A DNA stretch of 64,000 bases from Dicyema japonicum. Lineage: Eukaryota; Dicyemida; Rhombozoa; Dicyemidae. The DNA lies in assembly GCA_011109175.1 (NCBI GenBank), contig RDEW01000009.1, positions 1,514,607-1,578,606 of the forward strand. Reading direction: 5' to 3'. Positions 1-12,430 of this stretch are shown piece by piece. How positions within the stretch are numbered: position 1 is the first letter of the stretch; every line of letters starts with the position of its first letter. A program made the translations under genes and the position numbers. The notes under the pieces are model-generated. The model was not told the DNA's origin and ran no database searches. It saw only the letters and a program-made list of their open reading frames with translations.

Positions 1-160
1 ACTGATTTCAGTCCTCCGAGGCATACACGTCCCCTTCGTCCACTTAAGAAATTTGTTATCCAAAGTTTAAGCTTTCCCGGGATCTCGGACTGGAAAATTT
101 TCTTTGATAATATTTTTCTCGAAATAGAATCAAAGGCCTTGTTAATATCAATGGAACATA
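1..160 (-). mobile_element. LINE-A reverse transcriptase fragment
   Basis: The minus strand reads a reverse-transcriptase palm segment, SIDINKAFDSISRK followed by FLSGRRGRVC. It matches the same blocks in the LINE-A copies near 4.1 kb and 55.8 kb. The fragment runs off the left edge of the window. Confidence 0.8.
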
Positions 161-397
161 AGACTGTCTTCAAATGCCTTGGTTTGTTTGAAACATATAG
201 GTTCTTTAATATAAGCTAGAGTCCATAATTCGACCATATTTATGAGAAGAATGAGACAGGAAGATTGATCTGTCAGGAAACAAGTAGATATTCGGTGAAG
301 CACGTCGTCACCTCACTTTACCAGGGACTAACCACTTAGCTCACTGGTCAGCATATTTTATTTTATTGACATAGCACCGACACAGTAATCAAACTAG

Positions 398-640
398 TTA
401 GGCTATCCTAGTTACCCTTATCGCATTTTCCATTTTCTTCCTGTGTTCGTCGATGGCCCCCAACGCTTCCTTAGGATGTCTGCGAAGTAATAAAATGATG
501 TGGGACTATTTTCCAATTGTGACATTAGTTTTTCTGGCTTTTAAAAGAACCCAAGGGATACGCAGCCATTATGTCCCATCGACGACTCTGACAGGAGAGT
601 GTCAATGGTAGGGTTCATTCGAAGGCGTAAAAAGTTTATA
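398..640 (-). mobile_element. LINE-A 3' end, 5'-truncated
   Basis: The minus strand ends in DEHRKKMENAIRVTRIA followed by a stop. This is a diverged version of the LINE-A C terminus 'EEHR..MR.LL..AGIT' seen in many copies here. Nothing upstream of this segment is recognisable. Confidence 0.6.
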
Positions 641-880
641 CTTCTCGTGTAATGAAATGCTATCAAAATATGTTTTCAATTATTTTTGTACTTGACAATA
701 TTCATACAGCATTTCTTTAAAAAATATTTATTATATTACATTCATATTTCTTTAGGTTCTCAGCATTTTCTGATGATTAACCTGGGTCAGTTGCTGACAT
801 ATCAAGGTTGGAGGGAGAGAAACCCCCCACACAAGTAGTATCCCGAGCAAGATATTTCCAACTTTCCCACGGAAAAAGAG
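641..880. other. AT-rich stretch without a recognised feature
   Basis: No conserved frame, tRNA-like fold or inverted repeat was noticed. Confidence 0.4.
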
Positions 881-1990
881 TGGCCAATTTTTCATAAGTA
901 CAATCCTATGAGCTCCAACTGTATAGGGAATCCGGTGGTTTCTAGAGGACGCAATGACCTCATTGATGCCTCTATGTCTTTAACTCTTTCCCGCGCTGCT
1001 CCTCTCCTGCACGAGAGGGCTTGAAGGGCATTAACGTCAATCAAAATAATACAGCTGATAGGATGGACCCTAGGCAACTGCCAGAGAAATCCTTTGGAAC
1101 AACCATTCGGTTTCCCGACGCTCATTACTAACTTTCGAAATCATTGACCCAAGTGATCTTAGATAAGAGACCGTGTAGGACCCGAAGACTCCACTCTTCT
1201 CGACAACAACGAGCTGTATATGGAATCTTGTGGAGAGGCTGTTGTATTTTTATCTTCAAATTCTCGAAAGTCCGAGCAGCCTCCCCAGCTTAAAACCAGG
1301 AACAAGTAAGTCTCGACAGGGAAAAGGTGTCCATCAAGCATTTCCCCTGAGAGAAGGGGAAGACAGTTACCCGTCTGGTCGCTTTCCATTTTCACGATTC
1401 AGGCCCACCGGTTCGAGAGACGACGGGAATTTAGCTGCCTCAAGAGAGCGCTTCACAACCCCGTTGATGGCTACATGCTTCGAGAACCGGCCTCTGATGA
1501 GACGGCAAGAGAACGGGTGAAGTACTTTGTAGTTTACAACAGATCCACAACGGCATGGATGAGGCTGGCAATGGTCGATCTCGAAACGGATAGATACCCC
1601 ATTCTGGATGGCGTCCTGTTCCAGAATGGAACTAATTGACCATGATGAAACGCGTTCAGCCTAGCATCGCTGTGAGGGGAAGAGGCTGCCAGAATGCAAG
1701 CCTTAGGGTGCAAGTCTTCCGTTTCCATAAGGGTCGAATGAGTATTTTTGTACAGAATGTTGGTCCAGTTCCTCAGTAGCTGTATATCAATAGGGGTTTC
1801 TCCAAAAGCCGCCGACCAGCTCTTCAACCCATTAGTAATTTTGTTTTCCAGAGCCGACTTGCAGAAATCTGGAAGAATGGTCCAGATGGGAAACGTGTTC
1901 CATGATAAAGAGGACATAAAGAGATGGTAAGGAAATGTCCACAACAGAAGTTAAGCCGATGTCCCCAATTCTGACGGGTAAGAAAGCTTG
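880..1990 (-). mobile_element. LINE-C, C-terminal part of the polyprotein
   Basis: Read on the minus strand in shifting frames, the blocks come in this order: ILAASSPHSDARLNA, then RFSKHVAINGVVKRSLEAAK, LEPVGLNRENGKRPDG, a VWD-like strand, and VESSGPTRSLIS. This is the order of the C-terminal domain found in many invertebrate non-LTR elements ('LLAA...WLNALP', 'RHAALNDIV', 'KRPDG', 'VWD.TCPDT'). Frameshifts and stops show that it is dead. A second copy lies at about 10 kb. Confidence 0.75.
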
Positions 1991-2370
1991 TTCAATCAAA
2001 TTTTATCGAAATTTATATTCACAATTTATTCAATAGTCTTGAGGATAAAAATGTTGAAATTCTCCAGCTTTCCGGAAAGAGGTAGAAAGGAGAGGAACGT
2101 GCCAAAAACATGAGTTTTAAAGGATCTATTGAAAAAATATTGCACCACTTAAAAAAATAATTCTTGTTGGGTGCAAGGGGTCAATAATTCGAGAAGGAGA
2201 CATATGGTGTCTCGTTATACCAGACCCCATTAGCACACAAAACGAGTTTGCTATGTTAATAAAATCTATTTATCTAGCGCAAGTTTGGTCAAATTATATT
2301 TATTAATTTTATAAAATAAATTTAAAAAAGATTTTTTTCCACTCGGGTAACGCGTAGCGCTCGAGATTGT
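1991..2370. other. AT-rich spacer
   Basis: No coding or repeat signal was recognised apart from low-complexity A+T runs. Confidence 0.4.
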
Positions 2371-2667
2371 ATGTCTGTTTTATCAAGTACGGAAACAAAC
2401 TGTGGTGGCTTACTACTGACTGATTTAATCGAGGAAAATACACGATCCAATATAGGAAATTTTGCTCCAGGGCTGCATGAATCACTTGGGGTTAGTGGTG
2501 GACCACAACGTACTTTACCTGACCTTCTACATCAACTGAGGACAGTGATCGCCAGTGTTTGTCACAAAGACAAGTGCCAGTGGACGTGTGAATTTAACCG
2601 TTATTCCAAAGCATTTCTGAGCATCATAGTAAATAATAACACCAGAGACCATGGTTACACAAACTAA
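2371..2667 (+). CDS. uncharacterised 98-residue open frame
   Basis: An intact ATG-to-stop frame of 98 codons lies just left of a LINE-A 3' end on the other strand. It contains four cysteines and resembles no family I know. Because the region is surrounded by transposon debris, it may be an element fragment or chance. No 20-30 nt intron with conserved flanks was found. Confidence 0.2.
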   Translation: MSVLSSTETNCGGLLLTDLIEENTRSNIGNFAPGLHESLGVSGGPQRTLPDLLHQLRTVIASVCHKDKCQWTCEFNRYSKAFLSIIVNNNTRDHGYTN

Positions 2668-2671
2668 CTAA

Positions 2672-2990
2672 TCACGTGATCCCAGCACACTCTAACAGGG
2701 ACCTCATATTGGCCCGATGTTCCTCCCTCGACTCCACACAAGCACGTATAGTGACTGGATATTCGCATTCGCGACGGCGCATTCCATGGTTCAATCGTAT
2801 CATGCCTTCAAGAGGCATTGGTGCCTGGAACATTCCAGAAATCAAGCATTCCGTGATTTTGAAGGCTCTTTTTTGGCAAGCCTGGATCTTAAAGACATTT
2901 GTCAAGAGTTGAATGGGTCCCATATACCACATGCGTAAGAGATGCATGCTTCAATGTATTGTTTGTATATAGTGCTCAAAACAGTATGAA
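2672..2990 (-). mobile_element. LINE-A 3' end, 5'-truncated
   Basis: The minus-strand frame contains QKRAFKITE and ends SREEHRANMRSLLECAGIT plus stop, a well preserved LINE-A C terminus. The copy at 42.5-42.9 kb shares MWYMGPI near its left end, so the two are the same subfamily. Confidence 0.85.
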
Positions 2991-3059
2991 GCCTGTTAGA
3001 CATTTCTTAACATTAGTTTTTTTTATAATTATTATTTACTAATTAGTAGTTTGGGAAGA

Positions 3060-4660
3060 AAATTCCTTATTGCTACCAATATTATTATTATTATTTAATA
3101 ACCCCGAAAAGGGAACACCAAGAAAGAAGGAGTAATCCAACTAATTAAGTGATCCCGGTACGCCTCAACAGGATCGAGAGGTTTTTCCTGTGTTCTTCCA
3201 GAGTACCCACGGCTTTCCTGAATAAACGACGATCATCTTTCATTAGGGTTTGAAGAGGAGTGGGGTTTTTCCCCAAATTTCGTGTATTTGAAGCCTTCAG
3301 CCTTGAATGGAAGAAACGACTTGTTTCTTGGCCACACAGACAGATGAAGCCGGAGCCATTATTTTTGATTGCGGCGTGGTCAAGCATTGGAGGGAAAAGA
3401 TCGGGGGTAGATTTGTTTGACGTGCTAGTTTTCCAATTAGGGTATTGATCTTGAGTGAATTTGATATCGAAGCTCCATAGGCCCATGAGGCACAGGCGTA
3501 CTCAATCGTCGGTTTTAGGAGTTGATTGAACACGACGAGGGCGCATTCCTGTGAAGGTTTGGACTTCAAGAGCGGTTTGATAATATTAAGTTTCCTGAGA
3601 CCCTTTGTCATAACGTTCTTCACATGTTGAGAAAATGACATCAAAGGGTCAAATGTCACTCCCAGGATAGTTGGACGAGTCTGTAGTGGTAAGGAGTCTC
3701 CAAAAATGTTCAAATCAAGTGTATGTTTTTCTTTTCTGTCCGTGGTGAAAATTGTATATGTTGATTTGTCCCTGGATACGGAGAGACGATTCATCTTCAA
3801 CCAGGCTCCCAGGTCGTCAATATGTGACTGGAGCTCTGATTTTGCTGTACCCACGTATTTGTTCCTGCTAGCGATGATTAGGTCGTCAGCATAAGTGAGA
3901 AGCATTGAATCTGGTCCTCCAGGGCAGGGTAAATCGTTGAGGAACAAGTTGAATAATGCCGGAGAGAGGGGCGATCCTTGAGGGACGCCATTTGGTAGGA
4001 GACGGGACCTCGATCTTGCGTGGCCTATACAGACACGTCCTCTTCTTCCGGAGAGAAAATTGGCTATCCATCTTTTCAAATCCGTCTGAATGGTGGTGTC
4101 AAAAACCTTCTTCGTGAGTAATATTCTCGAGACAGAATCGAACGCCTTCTGGATATCCAGGGAAACCATTATTGTCCGTAGATGGCGTTTCGGTACGTTG
4201 AACCCTTCTGATATAAATTGAGACAGTGAAGTCAAATGTGTCGTAGTTGAACGCTCACATTTGAAACCATGTTGAAAGTGGCAGTCGGGCAAATGGGGTT
4301 TAATTTTCCAGAGTACGAGTTTCTCCATTAGGCGCGATAATGCGCACGTTAATGAAATTGGACGGTAGGAAGAAGGTAAGGTTTTCGGTTTTCCTGGTTT
4401 AAGGATCTATTATAAGTGAGTTTTCCATTTGCATGGGATGACGTTCATGTTAGAAGACAAATTAAAAATTGACGTAATTGAATTGATTGCAGCATTACCA
4501 AGGTGTTTTAACAAAATTCCGGGATGTCGTCAGGTCCACACGTAAAAGATCTCTTCATTGCTACCAATAGTACGTCGAATTCGGTGTTCTTATGTCTCTA
4601 CATAAATTCTGTGAAATAGCCGATTTTTGGCCGGTCCCGAGAGGCAATTTAAATGTTAAA
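3060..4660 (-). mobile_element. LINE-A copy with near-complete reverse transcriptase
   Basis: This is the longest reverse-transcriptase frame in the window. On the minus strand it reads KPGKPK, SSYRPISL, FQHGFK, DIQKAFDSVSR, PQGSPLSPALFNLFL, the catalytic YADDLIIAS, and ILGVTFDPLMSFSQHV. A weaker frame carries the C terminus EEHRKNLSILLRRTGIT. The 3' side ends in TAATAATAAT repeats. The open frame holds from the fingers through the thumb, but the upstream part needs frameshifts and no endonuclease is attached, so the copy is 5'-truncated. TAA-type tails and this RT are compatible with the I/Jockey group, but the clade is inference. Confidence 0.9.
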
Positions 4661-5060
4661 TAATCTATTCTAGTTAACTCACAATCTAAACTTCTAAATT
4701 TTTGATTTAAACAAGCGATTCGAGAGTTTTGACTATATCTACCTTTTTAAACAATGTGGCGACGAAAGCACATTTTGGAAATGTGTACGCTATTATATAA
4801 TTAAATGTCAGCCAAATTACACACTAAGGGAACATCATCTTTAAAAGATTCAATGAACACAATCATGCTGATGCTACTTATGTTGAATCTATGAGAATTA
4901 CTAACGAGTAGGGCAACCGCAAAAGGCAAATTTTGTTCAAAAAGTAGGAAATAATTTTCTGAAAAAATAGCAAAAAAGCATTTTTGTATTTTTACATAAA
5001 AATTTAAACAAAATTAAAAAGTCTATAAAAATTGTTTGTAATAGAATAAATCAAATGTTA
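4661..5060. other. AT-rich spacer
   Basis: No conserved frame or repeat was recognised. Confidence 0.4.
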
Positions 5061-5880
5061 TGTTATGTTGTCCAATTTAGTCGTGTCCGACCCTTGGAGA
5101 TCTCATGAACGAGTTTTCCTGGTTTTTTGTTTGCTAGTGCAATTCTGAAATCTTTTTTCATATTGCATTTCAATCAAAATTGTCTTTATCCTATCTCTAT
5201 TGCCCATTTTCTCTATTTTAAGAAATGGGTTAACAATCCAGGTATCCGAATCTCTATGTTATGTATCCAAATTAAGTCGTGTCCGACCCTTGGAGATCTC
5301 ATGAGCCAATTTCTCCACTCTCCCCGATCCGTCTCAATTTGGAGTAGCCTTGATATAGGCATTCCGTGACGTCTTCCACCGTGGATAGCCACCGAGTCCT
5401 TGGTCGGCCAGGTTTTTTCTTCCCAGTAATATTGCTCAGCATAATGGTTTTTTCCAGTGAATCAGAGCGGACAACATGCCCAAAGAACGCCTATCTGTGT
5501 TTTACGATTCTTCCTTCTAGCGAAATGTCAGTCTCTACCCGTTTGAGTACATTGAGTGGTTGTTACTTTGGAGGTCCAAGGGATTCTTAGTACCTCCTCC
5601 AGCACCAGAGCTCAAAATCGTTAATTCTTCGCTATCCGCCTTTTTCAATGTCCATGATTCTGCGCCGTATAAAAACCGGGAACACGATTGCATTAACTAA
5701 TCTGCATTTGGTCCTTAAGGAAATATCTTTGTTTTTCCAATTCTATTCATTCTCTTGGAAGGTGTCTCGTCCCATAAATCAAATAGTGATAGATATTATG
5801 GATTTAGAGTTGCGATCCTTGGAGAGAATTTTGATAATAGTGAAATTGCTCGTTCGACTGATGCTGAACTAAGATTCGCA
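5060..5880 (-). mobile_element. RTE-like LINE, C-terminal region
   Basis: The minus strand reads MDIEKGG, INDFELWCWRR, IPWTSKVT, GRRHGMPISRL and GEWRNWLMRSP. These are the characteristic blocks after the thumb of RTE/BovB-type endonuclease-reverse transcriptases ('RINAFEMWCWRR', 'IPWT...', 'GRRR...', 'W..L'). Several stops interrupt it. A 30-bp segment near its 3' end (GTCCGACCCTTGGAGATCTC) occurs twice, about 190 bp apart. Confidence 0.75.
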
Positions 5881-6213
5881 TAACACAGTTTTTTGAAGAC
5901 GTCTGGGTACATTGCAGCCTTAGATAATAAATTGGGTTAGGGAGGTTCAATGGATTTTTGTCGATCGTTCCGATTTATCAACTCCCTTAATGTTTAATAT
6001 TTCTAAAAAATTTACTAATTTTTTAAGTTCTAGTTATTTTAACAGAAGCAATTAGATGACAAAGCAAATTTACCTTTTATTCAAAGAAAATGGACAAATG
6101 ATTAAACTCATATTACGTGATTATTATTATAAATCCATTATGCTTTAAACTATAATTACTAAACTATTAATATTCATTTTAATATAAAAATGGAAATATT
6201 CGAATCAGTTTGA

Positions 6214-7370
<1,157 letters not shown>

Positions 7371-7514
7371 CCATTAACAACTCTAATGAACTAATCACAA
7401 TAAATTTTTTAATTTTGTCATAATTTGATATAGCACGTGTATAAACTGCTTGATATTGGGTTCCTCGACCATTAGCGTAACTTTTCCAATCAATAACGTT
7501 GGATAAGTGATCAT

Positions 7515-8992
7515 TAGGGCAATTTAAGTTGCTAAAATGCTATTTTTATTTTTTATACTTATTTTAATATAAAATTGAATTTGAATAATTATTTTTTAAT
7601 TTTGTTAAAAAAGAACATACATTATAAATGCTATAAGTGCTTTTTTTAATTTTAAATGCTAACTTTTTTTTAAATGATAATTTAAATTGCATTTAAAAAA
7701 TCATTTTAATATCACCCATAAAATGATAATAAATATTTAAATAAAATAATTTAGCACGCTATATAGTATTTATAGTGATGCCAAAACCCAAGTGTTCGTT
7801 GCTTAGAAAGCTAAGCGTATAGTCTCGGAATTCAAAGATGAGTTCTGTATTGCTGACGATGGCCTTCTATTTGTTCTCTTTGTTTATCCAAAGTCAACTG
7901 TTCAAAAAAATTTTCAGTTGATTCTCATCGTTCTTCTTTAAACATCAAGAACAATATTCGTATAAATTTGTTAATACAATTGTAGGTCATTCATGTAATT
8001 CAGTTCAAACAACATTAACTGAATCAATCCAAGTAGATTCGGTTAATGAAACGATCACGGAAGCTTTTGTACAAGCAAACATCCCGCTGTACAAATTAAA
8101 TAACGATTCGATCAAAAAATGTTAAAAACATTTTAAAATTAACATTCCGTCCGAATTTTCATGCAGAACTACGGTCAAGTTTTCTTGCAGAAAAAAAGAT
8201 AAATGAGTTGACAAAATTATTAACGTATTAAGGCTGCTACAGTAAAAAACCGAAAAACGTCGTAATTTGTTCAAGGATGTTGGATACCCACCTGATGTGG
8301 TAGTTACTAGGTATTCTTTTGCTTATTTATGCAGATGGGGAAGTTGGTTTCAAGCAATGAAATATTATTTCATGAATTTTGAAATAATTTTTGAAAGTGT
8401 TAACGCATTTCAGTCAGATGGAGTTTTAGTATCAAATTCTAAAACATCAGTCAACAATCCGGATATTAAGTTTCAATTAACGGAAATCATATTAAATTAT
8501 TCGCAAATGATAGATCTTCTTAAACTTTTGGAGTGTTGTGACTACTCAATCAATCGGGCATATTATGATATACAAGGACTAAATTTTGATAATGACAAGG
8601 CAAATATCAAAAATTATATAAATAAAAGAATGGAGGCAAATGGATTTAAACCTATTATTGAAATGACTGAACCAAAAATTAGCCAACAAGATTATTTTTC
8701 TCTTACACGCTGTCAGGCATCCTCTGCATCTGTTGAAAGAGCTATTAAAATGCTTAAAAATATTTTTAAAAAAGGATAGGAACTTCCATCCAGACAATTA
8801 TCAAGCATTACTTTTATTATATTTACAATAAATAAAATTTAAATGTTATATTTTATTATTTTAAGATATAGATTTTACAATTTTAAATGCTAGATTTATC
8901 ATTTTAAGTGCTAATTTTATAATTATAATTGCTAGATTTTGTGATTTTTAGCGCTAAAAAATTTTTTTAACTGCTAGAAACAACTTGCCCTA
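7515..8992 (+). mobile_element. hAT transposon with terminal inverted repeats and 8-bp target duplication
   Basis: The ends are TAGGGCAA and TTGCCCTA, flanked on both sides by the identical 8-mer GTGATCAT, which is the hAT target-site length. The 5' half carries broken frames resembling CGGBP1-type hAT proteins: FKDEFCIADDGLLFC, then ETITEAFVQANIPLYKL. An open C-terminal frame follows. Subterminal TTGCTA/TAGCA motifs recur at both ends. The copy is 1478 bp, full length in outline but coding-defective. Confidence 0.9.
8267..8779 (+). CDS. hAT transposase C-terminal fragment
   Basis: A 170-codon open frame lies inside the hAT element. It reads a degraded version of the hAT segment 'VTYTRW.TWL.AA.YY..NF', here VTRYSFAYLCRWGSWFQAMK, and ends with SSASVERAIKMLKNIF, the hAT C-terminal dimerisation motif region (family: 'TSASVERAFS'). 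It starts on a non-ATG codon because the upstream frame is broken. It could not encode a working transposase alone. Confidence 0.75.
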   Translation: MFKDVGYPPDVVVTRYSFAYLCRWGSWFQAMKYYFMNFEIIFESVNAFQSDGVLVSNSKTSVNNPDIKFQLTEIILNYSQMIDLLKLLECCDYSINRAYYDIQGLNFDNDKANIKNYINKRMEANGFKPIIEMTEPKISQQDYFSLTRCQASSASVERAIKMLKNIFKKG

Positions 8993-9179
8993 GTGATCAT
9001 CTTTTGTGAAATCAAACCAAACCCTTGCAACTCATGGATTGCGGATAAATACTCCTATCACTGGATCATGTGCTGATTGAGATCATCCTATTAGATCTTG
9101 TGAGCGCTTAGTGATGGCCTAATAATTCCTTTGTCCTTAACCCCCGCTTAGACATTACTTAGTTTCTTGTTTCAGGAGA

Positions 9180-9470
9180 GCTTTATTGTAGCTCTCTTTG
9201 TTTTATCTAGGAGGGATAAGATTTCCCTTTTCGGAGAGAACTATCCCTCGCACACATTAATTAGGCTTGGAAGAACAATTCCCTTAAAGATGAACAGGTA
9301 GGTGTCACGACTAACGTGTAACTTTCGTGTACATAGGAGTGACTGAAAACTCTCTTCCTCCTCTCCATACTGTCGTCCATGTAATCTACCGCGTGTCCAT
9401 ATTCGACCCCACATAGCAAAGACTGCGTGCATTATTCACTCTGTGTGTATTCTGTTTCAAATGTTTTTTT
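9180..9470 (-). mobile_element. LINE-D fragment
   Basis: The minus strand reads SRDTYLFIFKGIVLPSLINV followed by LLDKTKRATIKLS. It parallels the fragment at 61.3-61.5 kb (YVFIFSRTIIPSLLYGLEGW, LLLEKSKRAGIKI). The pattern is that of the post-thumb region of a non-LTR reverse transcriptase. Confidence 0.6.
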
Positions 9471-9754
9471 CTTACGGCTATCACATGATTTTTCAGCAGA
9501 AAGCGATTACGCTAACCACAATTACTAATCGCATTTCCATAATGTTAGGTATCGGCTAGAATAGCAGCACTTTCACTAGAACCAGAATATTAGTAGGTTC
9601 ATATGTGCTAGACACATCTTATTTGTAGAATAAAAACTGAGAAACAAGGAATGTCTTTTTTTACGTATTTAATTTATACATTGACATTTGTTTAAAAAAC
9701 TCGAAAAATTAAAAAAATAAAAAATTTTTGACTTTAAAAAAAAAAAATTTATAG

Positions 9755-9805
9755 ATCCCTCAGTGAGGTATCACTAAGAAGCATCATAAATGCGTGGAAT
9801 ATCCA
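9755..9805 (-). mobile_element. tRNA-derived SINE, short remnant
   Basis: The segment contains CAGTGAGGTATCACT followed by AAGCATCATAAATGCGTGG, the reverse complement of the SINE body seen at 54.1 kb and 24.2 kb. Only the core survives. Confidence 0.5.
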
Positions 9806-9879
9806 GGCGAAATGAACAGAGCATCTGAATATGTCAGGCATTTATAACACTGCTCCATTCTGGACAGATATTAAAAAAT

Positions 9880-10560
9880 TTTAAACAAGACCTAATTCCT
9901 TAAGATTAGTTAAGCGAGGAAGCCTGCATTTCCTCTCGCAATGATGGGCGAAACTGACTCGAATTGCCAACAGCGTTTACAAAGATAGTTTAAAAACGCG
10001 GGAAATTAGACCCCCAAGTAGATTCAGAAATTCCACAGGAACCGGAAGTCTCCACGACGAGTGGAATAAACTGCATTCCAATGGGTAAGTCAGCATATTT
10101 CTTGGACTTTTATAGTGGCTGAGAGGGCTCTATAGGCATTCTGAAGTAGGTTAAGAGCGAACGTCTCGGTGCGGATGATGCCCCAGAAAAGAGGTTTTTC
10201 GGGTTCAAATGGGAATATGGTCATTCCCATCTGGTCGTGTTCAGTCACGTCTGTAGTGGTCAACGGTTCGAACACAGAGGGGTTCCAGCAGCATCTATAA
10301 CTTGTCTAACGACTTCGTTCAGAGCCATGTGTCTGTTAGATCTACCCACATTCTTCCTGCAAGAGAGCGGGTGCAGACCAAAACAGAGACCAGACTTTGA
10401 ATACGAGTCGTAATGAAATCCCAATACGAACGCATTCATCATCCAGCAAGGTACTCAAAACTCCATTTGGAATGGCGTTGAGCTCGACAACAGACAAACT
10501 CGGCGATGCTGGTTAGATGACACCAGCAGATCCTCAAATGGTTTCCGACATCGTCCAGAC
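9880..10560 (-). mobile_element. LINE-C, C-terminal part of the polyprotein
   Basis: The minus strand reads in order ELNAIPNGVLSTLLDDECVR, IGISLRL, LHPLSCRKNVGRSNRHMAL, NEVVRQVIDAAGTP, then frames with PDGMTIFPFEPEKPLFWG and RALSATIKVQEIC. These are the same domain blocks as the copy at 0.9-2.0 kb, in better condition. The motif 'RH.ALN.VV' and the following 'RPDG' are intact. Confidence 0.8.
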
Positions 10561-11140
10561 CCAGTTGAAAGTTCAGGAAGGTGGGGAAAAAAAATAGGTA
10601 CGACTCCATGCCTCAAGTGCATGGCCGACGTCCTGGTCAGTAGAGAATTTTGGGCGTGAAGAACCTACTTGACAACGGTATCACAGGTGATTAGTGACGA
10701 GAGATATGCAGGGAGAGAAATATCTATAGAACTGGGAATCTGACAGGTTGTGTGGCCTGTTTATGCTTCGATGTTGAGCAGAAAATCCCGTCAACGAGTG
10801 TGAGTTGGTCGGATTGGGTGATATAGGGGTAATCGTCGGGAAATATGCAACCTTCTGTACGTTGAGGCTGCTCTTTATGAGGAATAATGATTTATAAACG
10901 TCAAGCAAATACAGGCACCCAGATTCCTTCGAGTAGTTGTTGCTTGTCACGTATAACTCTCCCCCTATTGCATTCGTAGTGATTGAGGATCCGTAGAATA
11001 TATGGTCTAATCAGGGATTATAATATTTCCGTGCAACAACAAAGTAGAATATTTATTTAAAAATTTAAAATAAAATTTATCAAATTATAAATTGTTTTTG
11101 AGATTTTCGTCTCTCAGTTTATCTACATTACATTAAGATG
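10561..11140. other. unassigned region
   Basis: It holds an 89-codon minus-strand frame (about 10,681-10,950) with no recognised family. It probably belongs to the upstream part of the neighbouring LINE-C, but I cannot show this. Confidence 0.3.
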
Positions 11141-11143
11141 TAC

Positions 11144-11451
11144 TCAATTTAGCCTGAGCCTTATTCTTTGAGCTCTCTTTGTGACGTACTCATTCTTGCA
11201 GGATTCTACCACAGATCTGTCGTTTCGGCATTTTAGAGTGCAGTGCTTGATTTCGTTATAAATATTGTTGCAGAAAAATCTGTCGGTAAAAATATAGGAG
11301 GATTTGACACAATCTTTAAGTCTAGTATAAATTTCGAAGCACTGGGTCACAATACACTTCTCATCAACTAATTTAATGAGCAAATAATTTCTCTCCGATT
11401 TACTGAGTTTTGTATCTATAATAACACACAACGACCAATACCGATCGCCAT
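11144..11451 (-). CDS. CMC1: CMC1-like twin CX9C mitochondrial protein
   Basis: Predicted 93 residues in two exons. Exon 1 encodes MAI plus one base. A 26-nt GT-AG intron (11,416-11,441) follows, and exon 2 runs to the stop. The protein has two CX9C pairs, C29-C39 and C52-C62, the helical-hairpin signature of proteins imported through Mia40 into the intermembrane space. The start MAIDTKLS and the tail ESCKNEYVTKR resemble metazoan CMC1 (family: 'MALDP...', 'ECKMEYLKER'). CMC1 is a cytochrome c oxidase assembly factor associated with COX1 maturation and copper handling. CMC2 and other twin CX9C proteins are the alternatives. The start ATG was chosen because it gives the family N terminus after splicing. 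Confidence 0.8.
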
Positions 11452-11469
11452 TAATATTCAATTTTTTAA

Positions 11470-11950
11470 TATTTAATTTTTATTATTTAATAACAATTAC
11501 TTTATATAGAGTTCAGAGAGTCTGAAAGATTAAATTGTGGAGAAGTTAACTCAGTCCATGAATAGATATCAAGGAAAAGGGGTACCCGGATGAACAGTCC
11601 AGGCCAACCGGCGGACTGATAGATACCTATTCCATAACTTGTTGTTTTAATTCATTTTTCTTCGCTATATATCTGAAAACCTGTCAGTGTTCTCGCTTCA
11701 AATTTCCATGATTAAGTTGAAAAAGACGATTTATCCAGAGCTATAAACGACCTTAAATAAAATCCGATTTTTCGAATAGGAGTGATATAAAAATATTAAA
11801 CATAACAACAGCGAAATTTTTAACAAATAGTTGAATGATTTTGAATGTGAACTTGCCTAGAAAAAAATAAAAATTTTAAATTTAATCGGCCAATGACGTT
11901 CTCATCAAATTATAGACATGTTGAAGTTTATTGAAATTTTTTTCCTCCAA
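11470..11950. other. AT-rich spacer
   Basis: No conserved coding or repeat signal was recognised. Confidence 0.35.
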
Positions 11951-11959
11951 ATACATGCA

Positions 11960-12330
11960 ACCATGGATCGGAGAATCATAAAATGTTTTGAGGCCGAGTT
12001 TACGGATTAAAAAATAGACAATATGATTGAAAAGATTAAGGCGGGAGAAAATGGTCTTAATGTAAATAATGAAATCACCCTTACTTTCCTTACTTGGAGT
12101 AAATTAACAACTAAAACTATTAGAAATTATTTTCGGCATGCACAGTGGATAAAAATGAAGATTGATAGTGTCTAACAATTATGAAGAAATAATTTTAAAA
12201 TATTAGAAAATAATGATCCAATGGGGAATTTCTTGATTATTGCTATACTGAAAATGAAGAACCAATTTTGGAGGAAAACCTGAAATAGATGGATTACCGT
12301 TAAATATATTTCAATCAGCAATTGATTTTA
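11960..12330 (+). mobile_element. Tigger/pogo transposase C-terminal fragment
   Basis: It reads NMIEKIKAGENGLNVNNEI, then TFLTWSKLTTKTIRNYFRHA. The last block matches the 'W..V...TI.NCFR.AG' motif after the catalytic domain of Tigger transposases. Stops flank it, so it is a remnant. Confidence 0.65.
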
Positions 12331-12430
12331 TTTATTATTGAAATTAGGAAACATTTAATTAGGAAAAATATAATAAAAAAAGGTTGAGCTTTCGGAAGCC
12401 TTCAGAGTAGTGGAGACTATTAAGATTTAC

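Noticed and set aside
10681-10950. 89-codon minus-strand frame as a host gene
   Set aside because: No motif, and it lies next to LINE-C sequence; left as unassigned.
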